Source: CBDUEV01 sp965366365 | Lineage (GTDB): Bacteria > Actinomycetota > Acidimicrobiia > Spongiisociales > JAENVV01 | NCBI GenBank assembly: GCA_965366365.1 | Contig: CBDUEV010000078.1 | Location: 1 to 11,977, forward strand | DNA length: 11,977 nucleotides | Direction of reading: 5' to 3' | In this document: positions 1 through 5,240 of the stretch, piece after piece | Position numbering within the stretch: position 1 is the stretch's first letter | Layout: the number at the start of each line of letters is the position of its first letter | Position numbers and translations under genes: made by a program | The notes under the pieces: generated by a model | Databases searched by the model: none | Told to the model about the DNA's origin: nothing | Seen by the model: only the letters and a program-made list of their open reading frames with translations

Positions 1-286
1 GCGGCCATTCGCCGCCGGCGCGAGGTCCGAGCCCGGCCAAGTCTTCATTGTCGTTCGGATCGTTGGCGTTGTAGTGGTCTATCACTTGGAAAACGGATGC
101 ACACCGATATTTCTGAGCGGTCTGTCCTTTTGACGGTGAACCTCCCACGATCACTGTCCCATCAAGGGACCAGCCGGTCAGCGACGAGCTACCTGATCCA
201 CCTGTTTGTCCTGCTGCTGGATCTGGAAGGGCGAGCAGCAGGGAGGAAAGCAATACCGCTAAGACGATTCTGGGAGTGCGAGTCAT
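1..286 (-). CDS. Secreted protein of unknown function, N-terminal part (cut by left edge)
   Basis: This gene starts at an ATG at 286-284 and stays open to the left edge, giving 95 residues. The start overlaps the TGA of the upstream lipoprotein gene as ATGA, so the two are probably translationally coupled. The protein opens with a classic signal peptide: MTRTPR, then a hydrophobic run rich in Leu, Val and Ala (about residues 7-20), then a likely signal peptidase I site near A-A-G-Q (about 24-27). No lipobox cysteine is present. The mature part begins with a Gly/Ser-rich stretch, followed by one cysteine and an Asn/Asp-rich segment (HYNANDPNDNEDL). I do not recognise the family. The frame, overlap and signal peptide make the gene real; its function is unknown. 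Confidence 0.75.
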   Translation of the reverse strand, partial: MTRTPRIVLAVLLSSLLLALPDPAAGQTGGSGSSSLTGWSLDGTVIVGGSPSKGQTAQKYRCASVFQVIDHYNANDPNDNEDLAGLGPRAGGEWP

Positions 287-1008
287 TCAGTGCCGTACCA
301 GTACTCCTGCCAGCCGTACTCAGTGGGTGCGATCACCACATAGATGGCTAGCTCGGTCCAGGGCGAGAAGCTCTCGAAAACCTCGCCGCTCTCGACGCTG
401 ACCAACTCATAGCCTTCAGAGGTTGAATAGAAGCGGGTAGCTACCGACCCTTCCGGCAACGAGGCACGGATCGAAGGTGTTGCCGGAAGGTCCTCAACGT
501 CGACGATCTCGAATCGATCGTTCTGGAACGGAGAGGGGGCAACCGCCTCCAAACCGAAGCCTCCGATCGGGTCAACCACGTTCGTTTCCATTGTGCGTGC
601 GGGGCTGTCGGTCATTGTGTGTATTTGAACGAGTTCTTTGACCGGACGGTCGAACAGCATCCAGTCGGAAAAGGCCAAGAGCTCCTTCAACGCTTCGATC
701 GGGTCGGGTTGGGTGATGTTGGGGATGAAGAACTCTTCGATAGGGATGAGGCTCTCCGTCGCCACCTCCTCGGCCAAAGCTTGAAGGGCGGCGGGATCTC
801 CGACGGTGCCTTCGGGGAGCGTGGTGGTGGGTGCCACGGTGGTGGTCGTCGGGGGTGCTGAGGTCGTCGTGGTGGGAGAGGCCGTGGTCGCGGTGGTTGG
901 TGCCACCGTGGCCGGGGGGATAGTCGTAGTGGTCGCCGTGCCGGAGCAGGCCGTCAGGGCCATCGCAGCCACGAGCACCATCACGAATATGCGATTCGAT
1001 CCCTGCAT
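283..1008 (-). CDS. Lipoprotein with Thr/Pro-rich linker, unknown function
   Basis: This 241-residue protein begins with a lipoprotein signal peptide: a short basic N-terminus, a hydrophobic core and a lipobox L18-T-A-C21, so C21 is the expected lipidated residue and the protein should be anchored outside the cell membrane. Residues about 24-65 are an almost pure Thr/Pro/Ala linker of the kind that spans the cell wall in actinobacterial lipoproteins. The remaining 175 or so residues form a soluble domain with no motif I recognise. It contains many acidic and aromatic residues and ends EYWYGTE. The start is supported by a strong Shine-Dalgarno (AAGGAGG, 1013-1019 on the minus strand) and a good promoter at 1027-1055. 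It is the first gene of a pair with the secreted protein at 286-1. Calling it a lipoprotein is secure; the function is not known. Confidence 0.85.
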   Translation of the reverse strand: MQGSNRIFVMVLVAAMALTACSGTATTTTIPPATVAPTTATTASPTTTTSAPPTTTTVAPTTTLPEGTVGDPAALQALAEEVATESLIPIEEFFIPNITQPDPIEALKELLAFSDWMLFDRPVKELVQIHTMTDSPARTMETNVVDPIGGFGLEAVAPSPFQNDRFEIVDVEDLPATPSIRASLPEGSVATRFYSTSEGYELVSVESGEVFESFSPWTELAIYVVIAPTEYGWQEYWYGTE

Positions 1009-1212
1009 CGATCCTCCTTGTCGGGCATGCTAAACCTTCGAACTCGATCTGGCAATAGTGATAGTTAACGATCTTTAGAGAATGATTACCCGTCCCTAGC
1101 GGGGAAGCGGTAGAGATAGGGAACTTCGAGGCAGCGAACAGATCAACTGAGCGTACGAATCGACGCTCGATCGGGCCTGTCCGGATCGGGGAGCCACCAG
1201 GACCGGACTACG
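1009..1212. other. Divergent intergenic region between lipoprotein gene and ffh
   Basis: About 200 bp separate the minus-strand lipoprotein start from the plus-strand ffh start. The left part is AT-richer than its surroundings and holds the minus-strand promoter. A palindrome GTTAAC lies at 1064-1069. For ffh I see no convincing -35/-10 pair; TTCGAA (1037-1042) with GATAGT (1060-1065) is a weak candidate at 17 bp spacing. I looked for an SRP RNA gene here because ffh is adjacent, and saw no conserved SRP core motif. Confidence 0.5.
1027..1055 (-). promoter_or_regulatory. Sigma-70-like promoter of the lipoprotein gene
   Basis: On the minus strand, TTGCCA (1055-1050) is separated by exactly 17 bp from TAGCAT (1032-1027). 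These match the consensus -35 at 5 of 6 and -10 at 4 of 6 positions. Transcription would start near 1020, just ahead of the AAGGAGG ribosome site at 1019-1013 and the ATG at 1008. This implies a short leader of about a dozen bases. Assignment is by consensus match and position only. Confidence 0.5.
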
Positions 1213-2571
1213 ATGGCCGTCCGCATGTTCGAATCTCTGTCTGATCGCTTCACCAGTGTGTTCTCGTCTCTGCGCGGCAAGGGTCGCCTGAGCGAGAGCG
1301 ATGTCGACAGCGCCCTTCGTGAGGTACGGCTGGCGCTCCTCGAAGCCGACGTCAACGTGTCGGTCACCAAGAACCTGCTTGCCCGCATCAAGGAGCGGGC
1401 TCTGGGCGCTGATGTCCACCAGTCGCTCACCCCCGGTCAACAGGTCATCAAGATCGTTCACGAGGAGTTGATCCAGACCCTCGGGGGTAAGGAAGCGCAC
1501 CTCAACAAGCCGGGGAAGCCGCCCTTCACGATCCTGATGGTGGGTCTCCAGGGCTCCGGCAAGACCACCACGGCGGCGAAACTGGCCAAGCATCTCAAGT
1601 CCAAAGGTCGGACCCCGATGCTCGTGGCGGCCGACCTCCAGCGACCGGCCGCGGTCGATCAGCTCCAACGACTCGGAGAGCGGGTGGGCGTGCGCGTCTT
1701 CGCAGACCGGAAGTCCAAGCCCGCCCGGGTTGTCAAGGCGGCGCTCAAGGAAGCCGAGAAACTCAGTATCGATACCGTGATCGTCGACACGGCCGGACGG
1801 CTCGCCATCGACAAAGACCTCATGGATGAGCTGGCCGCGATCCGAAAGATCTCGAATCCGGACGAGGTGCTCTTGGTCGTGGATGCGATGACCGGTCAGG
1901 ACGCCGTCAACGTGGCACAGGGATTCCTCACCTACACCGATCTGACCGGCATTGTCCTGTCCAAGTTGGACGGCGATTCGCGAGGAGGCGCCGCCATTTC
2001 GGTGCGCGAGGTGACCGGTCGACCGATCAAATTCGCGGCGATCGGGGAGTCTCTCGAGGATTTCGAGGTGTTCTATCCGGAGCGGATGGCTTCGCGGATC
2101 CTCGGAATGGGTGACGTGCTCACACTCATCGAAAAGGCCGAAGAGGCATTTGATGAGGACGAGGCCGTCAAGATGGCCGAGAAGCTCCGAAAGAACGACT
2201 TCAACCTCGAGGACTTCCTCAAACAGTTCCAGCAGCTCAAGAAGATGGGGCCGCTGCAAGGATTGCTTGCTATGCTGCCAGGCGCCGGGTCGGCCCTTCG
2301 TGACGTCGAGGTCGACGACAAGGATCTGGCGAGGGTCGAGGCCATCATACGGTCGATGACTCCGACAGAGCGGCGAAATCCCCGAATGATCGACGGGAGT
2401 CGGCGCCGCAGGATCGCCCGAGGATCGGGCACGAACCCGCAGGCCGTCAACGCCCTGTTGAAGCAGTTTGCGGAAACACAAAAGATGATGAAAATGCTGG
2501 CCGACGGCAAGAACATTCCCGGGCTCCCCGGGGTGCCGGGTATGCGGCCAGGTCGAAACAGGAAGAGGTGA
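1213..2571 (+). CDS. ffh: Signal recognition particle GTPase Ffh (SRP54)
   Basis: Ffh is the protein subunit of the bacterial signal recognition particle. It binds 4.5S RNA and the hydrophobic signal sequence of nascent membrane proteins and delivers the ribosome to the receptor FtsY. The 452-residue length is normal. The N-domain spans about 5-100 and includes the ALLEADV motif. The G-domain has the P-loop GLQGSGKTTT (111-120), DTAGR (192-196) and SKLDG (250-254). The M-domain includes SMTPTER (381-387), the RNA-binding helix with IDGSRRRRIARGSG (393-406), and a Met-containing basic tail. The family usually begins MFESLS, which corresponds to the second ATG at 1225. I keep 1213 because a weak AGGA lies 10 nt upstream of it and nothing better precedes 1225. 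It heads a compact operon with rpsP. Confidence 0.97.
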   Translation: MAVRMFESLSDRFTSVFSSLRGKGRLSESDVDSALREVRLALLEADVNVSVTKNLLARIKERALGADVHQSLTPGQQVIKIVHEELIQTLGGKEAHLNKPGKPPFTILMVGLQGSGKTTTAAKLAKHLKSKGRTPMLVAADLQRPAAVDQLQRLGERVGVRVFADRKSKPARVVKAALKEAEKLSIDTVIVDTAGRLAIDKDLMDELAAIRKISNPDEVLLVVDAMTGQDAVNVAQGFLTYTDLTGIVLSKLDGDSRGGAAISVREVTGRPIKFAAIGESLEDFEVFYPERMASRILGMGDVLTLIEKAEEAFDEDEAVKMAEKLRKNDFNLEDFLKQFQQLKKMGPLQGLLAMLPGAGSALRDVEVDDKDLARVEAIIRSMTPTERRNPRMIDGSRRRRIARGSGTNPQAVNALLKQFAETQKMMKMLADGKNIPGLPGVPGMRPGRNRKR

Positions 2572-2575
2572 GCAG

Positions 2576-2950
2576 ATGGCGGTCAAGATCCGCCTGATGC
2601 GGTTGGGCAAGAAAAAGCAGCCCGTGTACCGAGTCGTCGTCGCCGACGGCCGGAAGCCGCGCGATGGACGTTATATCGAATCAATCGGCCGCTATGACGC
2701 TCGTCAAGAGCCGTCATTGATCGAGATCGACAATGACAAGGCTGTTGGTTGGCTCAACAAGGGCGCCCAGCCCACCGACCCCGTCAAGAAGCTCCTGGAG
2801 ATCTCGGGGGCGTGGTCGCAATTCAAGGTCGCCAAGGGGGAGATCCATACAGTGGCCCCCAAGGCCCCACCGGTCGTCGACGTCGCCGTCGACGTCGAGG
2901 AAGCGGCCGCCGAGAACGCACCAGCCGAGGAAGGCACCGAAGATGAGTAA
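2576..2950 (+). CDS. rpsP: 30S ribosomal protein S16
   Basis: S16 is a structural protein of the small ribosomal subunit needed for 30S assembly. The conserved core is clear: MAVKIRLMRLGKKKQPVYRV at the N-terminus, then VVADGRKPRDGRYIESIGRY, a Pro-Ser region and the GAQPTDPVKKLL segment (63-74). The core ends near residue 90. The protein then carries an acidic Ala/Glu/Asp-rich tail of about 30 residues, longer than the compact 80-90 residue S16 of many bacteria; such tails are common in actinobacteria. The start lies 4 bp after the ffh stop, with GAGGTG inside the end of ffh acting as ribosome site. The stop overlaps the next gene by 8 bp, indicating co-transcription and likely coupled translation. 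Confidence 0.97.
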   Translation: MAVKIRLMRLGKKKQPVYRVVVADGRKPRDGRYIESIGRYDARQEPSLIEIDNDKAVGWLNKGAQPTDPVKKLLEISGAWSQFKVAKGEIHTVAPKAPPVVDVAVDVEEAAAENAPAEEGTEDE

Positions 2951-3194
2951 GGGTCAGATCGTCGAGCGAGTCGTCACGTATGTCATCAAGAGCATTGTCG
3001 ACGACCCGGAGTCCGTCGAAGTGACCATGATCGAGCAGGGGCCTGAAGAGGTCGTGGCCGAGGTCCGGACGGCCAAATCGGACATGGGTCGTGTCATCGG
3101 CCGTCGCGGTCGGGTTGCCAAGTCCATCCGGAACATCGCCCAAGCTGCCGCGGACGAGGAAGGCCTCGAATCCGACGTTGAGTTCCTCGACTGA
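2943..3194 (+). CDS. khpA: KH-domain RNA-binding protein (KhpA / YlqC family)
   Basis: This small protein of 83 residues is a single KH domain. The start MSKGQIVERVVTYVIKSIVD and the nucleic-acid binding loop GRRG (53-56, in VIGRRGRVAKSIR) are diagnostic of the KhpA/YlqC family. The family binds RNA, often with KhpB/Jag, and affects cell division, envelope growth and small RNA biology in Gram-positive bacteria. The ATG at 2943 overlaps the last 8 bases of rpsP. GAGGAAGG (about 2925-2932) is a plausible ribosome site. The frame is open further upstream, but those residues lie inside rpsP and are Arg/Ser-rich and unlike the family. The gene between rpsP and rimM is the classic location for khpA. 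Confidence 0.93.
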   Translation: MSKGQIVERVVTYVIKSIVDDPESVEVTMIEQGPEEVVAEVRTAKSDMGRVIGRRGRVAKSIRNIAQAAADEEGLESDVEFLD

Positions 3195-3735
3195 TTCCTC
3201 ATCCGACGAAGCGCCCGCGGGGCGCCTCGTCGTCGGTCACCTCGCCCGGGCCCACGGCATCCGAGGCGCGGTGGTCGCCAAGTTCTACTCAGACGATCCG
3301 CACCGGTTCGGGCCAGGCGACGATTTCGTCACCGATCCGGACGGCCGGACCCTCGAGATAGAACGTGCCCAGCCGATGAAGGGTGGGCACCTCGTTTCGT
3401 TCGTTGGCGTCGAGTCTCGCGACGAAGCCGAATCCCTGCGCGGGCAACGGCTCACCATCGCTCTGGAATCTCGCCGTGCTCTCGACGCCGGCGAATTCTG
3501 GCGCGAGGACCTGATCGGCCTGGATGTCCGCGACCAAGCAGGAGTGTCCCTCGGGAGGGTCGTGGAGGTCGTGCTTGGCGACGCCCAAGACCGACTCACG
3601 GTCGAGACACCGCAGGGCCGGCGGGCAGACGTGCCGTTCGTGGATGCGTTGGTGCCGGTCGTCGATGCCGAGAATGGCTTTGTCGTGGTCGTCGAGATCC
3701 CCGGGTTGTTCGATCGGTCTGATGGCACGGAGTAG
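3178..3735 (+). CDS. rimM: Ribosome maturation factor RimM
   Basis: RimM binds ribosomal protein S19 and helps mature the 3' domain of 16S rRNA. The N-terminal barrel starts at RLVVGHLARAHGIRG (16-30), the family hallmark (VGxxxxxHGxRG). The C-terminal PRC-barrel domain runs from about 104 to 178 with EFWREDLIGL and the final EIPGLFD. No ATG gives a sensible N-terminus, and the next in-frame GTG or ATG would remove the HGIRG motif. I therefore choose TTG at 3178, giving 185 residues, near the usual 165-180. This start overlaps khpA by 17 bp and has GAGGAAGG at 3156-3163, rather far upstream. A large inverted repeat covers codons 9-19. The family call is firm; the exact start is moderate. Confidence 0.9.
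   Translation: MSSSTDSSSDEAPAGRLVVGHLARAHGIRGAVVAKFYSDDPHRFGPGDDFVTDPDGRTLEIERAQPMKGGHLVSFVGVESRDEAESLRGQRLTIALESRRALDAGEFWREDLIGLDVRDQAGVSLGRVVEVVLGDAQDRLTVETPQGRRADVPFVDALVPVVDAENGFVVVVEIPGLFDRSDGTE
3204..3232 (+). repeat. 29-nt inverted repeat (hairpin) in the 5' end of rimM
   Basis: CGACGA (3204-3209) and GCGCCC (3211-3216) pair with GGGCGC (3220-3225) and TCGTCG (3227-3232). The loop is GCG (3217-3219), with a single A-C mismatch (3210/3226). The result is a 12-bp GC-rich stem. An alternative outer pairing, CCGACGA (3203-3209) with TCGTCGG (3230-3236), is possible with a bulge. It starts 9 nt after the khpA stop and about 26 nt after the proposed rimM TTG. No T-run follows, so a standard terminator is unlikely. 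The structure is directly visible; any role in rimM translation is inference. Confidence 0.55.
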
Positions 3736-3769
3736 AGTGCCGATACCGAATTCACTTGTGGAGAAACCG

Positions 3770-4021
3770 ATGAGCAGCGACGTGGAGCAGGCCGAAGAGG
3801 TCGAACTCGACGAAAAACAGGCCAAAGACATGAGCAGAGCCCTGAAGTGGGGGATCGGCCTCGGGACTCCTGTCACCATCCTGGTGTTCTTCGCCATTCT
3901 GATGTTGGCCGGAGTCGGGTTTGAGAGGTCGGCCATCGCTTCGGTTTGGACGGGGATCGTCGGCGGAGCCTTCTACGGTGGGATCTCGGCGATGCTCCAC
4001 GTGATGAACAAGTACCACTGA
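3770..4021 (+). CDS. Small two-helix membrane protein, unknown function
   Basis: This protein of 83 residues has an acidic, hydrophilic N-terminus (about 1-25, with EEVELDEKQAKD) followed by two hydrophobic segments, roughly residues 28-50 (containing TILVFFAILMLAGV) and 56-78 (containing WTGIVGGAFYGG). It therefore appears to be a helical-hairpin inner membrane protein with the acidic tail on one side. I do not recognise a family. The ATG at 3770 has GGAG at 3760-3763 with good spacing; a GTG at 3737 in the same frame lacks this. The gene follows rimM by 34 bp. A TAGAGT hexamer overlapping the rimM stop (3733-3738) could act as a -10 element, so it may be transcribed alone or with the operon. 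Composition and ribosome site make it a likely real gene. Confidence 0.75.
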   Translation: MSSDVEQAEEVELDEKQAKDMSRALKWGIGLGTPVTILVFFAILMLAGVGFERSAIASVWTGIVGGAFYGGISAMLHVMNKYH

Positions 4022-4085
4022 TTGCCCTTCTGGCCCACGCCCAATGGTGAAGTCCAGTGGTGAAACGTGCGGACAGCCGACACCG

Positions 4086-4094
4086 TGATAGCGT
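4086..4094 (+). promoter_or_regulatory. Extended -10 element of cofG, possibly leaderless
   Basis: TG (4086-4087), one spacer base and TAGCGT (4089-4094) fit an extended -10 (TGnTAnnnT). Only six bases separate it from the cofG ATG at 4101, so transcription could start at or near the A of the ATG. No Shine-Dalgarno is visible before this ATG, which agrees with a leaderless mRNA, a common arrangement in actinobacteria. There is no recognisable -35. Two copies of TGGTGAA (4045-4051 and 4058-4064) lie just upstream. Confidence 0.35.
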
Positions 4095-4100
4095 CACCCC

Positions 4101-5240
4101 ATGAGCCATCCCCCGCCTGATCCTGACCTGGCGCTCGCCTACCTCGACGGGGAGATCGGCGCGGCCCCTCTCTTTGCCGAAGCCCGGCGCCTTCGTGACG
4201 CCGGCAAAGGCCGCACGATGACGTATTCGCGGAAGGTGTTCGTCCCCATCACCACGCTGTGCCGGGATACCTGTACCTACTGCACGTTTGCGAAACCCCC
4301 CGGAGCGGGAGGCGAATACCTCGTGCCGGCCGACGTGCTGGCCATTGCAGAGGCAGGCGACAGCCGACGATGCACCGAAGCGCTGCTCACCCTCGGAGAT
4401 CGGCCGGAGGATCGATGGCCGCAAGCGCGTGAGTTCCTGGCCACACAGGGGGTCACGACCACCATTCAGTATGTCGTGGAGATGTCCGAGCTGATCGTCG
4501 AGTCGACTTCACTGTTCCCCCACGCCAACCCGGGGCTGCTGAGCGATGAGTCCCTGGCAGCGCTTCGCCCCACCAACGTGTCGATGGGGCTGATGCTCGA
4601 GAACATCTCTGCGCGGTTGCTCGAACCGGGTATGCCCCACCACAACTGCCCCGACAAAGACCCGGCGCGGAGGATGGCCACCATCGAGGCTGCCGGTCGC
4701 CAGAAGGTGCCGTTCACCTCCGGAATCCTCGTCGGTATCGGGGAAAACAACCGGGAGATCGTCGACAGCCTCGTCGCCTTGGCAGAGGCCCACCGGATCG
4801 CCGGGCACATCCAGGAAGTGATCGTCCAGAATTTTCGGGCCAAAGCCGACACCCGCATGCGGCGGTCCGCCGAACCCACCCCGGCCTATTTCGCCCGGGT
4901 GGTGGCGGTGGCCCGCTGGTTCCTCGGCGCCGAGATGAACCTGCAAGTCCCGCCCAACCTGACCGAAGCGTTCGAGGTCTACCTCGACGCCGGCATCAAC
5001 GACTGGGGTGGCGTCTCTCCGCTCACCATCGATTGGGTCAATCCGGAACAGCCCTGGCCGCATCTCGACAAGCTTCGAGCCCGCACCATCGGAGCCGGCT
5101 TCGAGCTGAAGCCCAGGCTCCCCGTGTACCCCGAGTACCTGACCTCCGAATGGCTCGACCCGAGGATGCTCGATCGGGCCCTGGCCGCGGTCGACGACGA
5201 CGGCTATGCCCTCGCCCCCCAGCTCGAAGGAGCCGTATGA
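4101..5240 (+). CDS. cofG: FO synthase subunit 1 (CofG), radical SAM
   Basis: CofG is the radical SAM enzyme that closes the deazaflavin ring. It converts the CofH product into 7,8-didemethyl-8-hydroxy-5-deazariboflavin (FO), the chromophore of coenzyme F420. The [4Fe-4S]/SAM motif is C54-RDT-C58-TY-C61 (CX3CX2C), preceded by TYSRKVFVPITTL and followed by TFAK. Further family signatures are SMGLMLE, TSGILVGIGE, IQEVIVQNFRAK and the C-terminal NDWGGVSPLTIDWVNPEQPWP. The 379-residue length covers just the CofG half and is full length. Actinobacteria generally make both activities from one FbiC polypeptide, whereas here CofG stands alone. Its TGA overlaps the ATG of cofH as ATGA, so the two subunits are co-translated. 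A leaderless promoter is plausible at 4086-4094. Confidence 0.95.
   Translation: MSHPPPDPDLALAYLDGEIGAAPLFAEARRLRDAGKGRTMTYSRKVFVPITTLCRDTCTYCTFAKPPGAGGEYLVPADVLAIAEAGDSRRCTEALLTLGDRPEDRWPQAREFLATQGVTTTIQYVVEMSELIVESTSLFPHANPGLLSDESLAALRPTNVSMGLMLENISARLLEPGMPHHNCPDKDPARRMATIEAAGRQKVPFTSGILVGIGENNREIVDSLVALAEAHRIAGHIQEVIVQNFRAKADTRMRRSAEPTPAYFARVVAVARWFLGAEMNLQVPPNLTEAFEVYLDAGINDWGGVSPLTIDWVNPEQPWPHLDKLRARTIGAGFELKPRLPVYPEYLTSEWLDPRMLDRALAAVDDDGYALAPQLEGAV

Noticed and set aside
97..351. Plus-strand frame of 84 codons at the left end
   Set aside because: It lies opposite the secreted-protein gene and the lipoprotein gene end. It has no ribosome site and no plausible protein character.
806..935. 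GTGGTGGT-rich low-complexity DNA suggesting a microsatellite
   Set aside because: It is fully explained as the minus-strand codons of the Thr/Pro linker of the lipoprotein.
1076..1212. Possible SRP (4.5S) RNA next to ffh
   Set aside because: GGGGAAGCGG at about 1099 recalls part of the SRP RNA core, but the rest of the conserved helix and the tetraloop context are absent.
1096..2610. Long minus-strand reading frame of 504 codons opposite ffh
   Set aside because: It is antisense to a certain ffh gene and its translation is Arg/His/Gly-rich low-complexity sequence with no recognisable motif. Such frames are common opposite GC-rich genes.
2733..2942. Upstream extension of the KH protein frame inside rpsP
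   Set aside because: The residues are Arg/Ser/Pro-rich shadow sequence of rpsP. The family start MSKGQIVERVV is at 2943.
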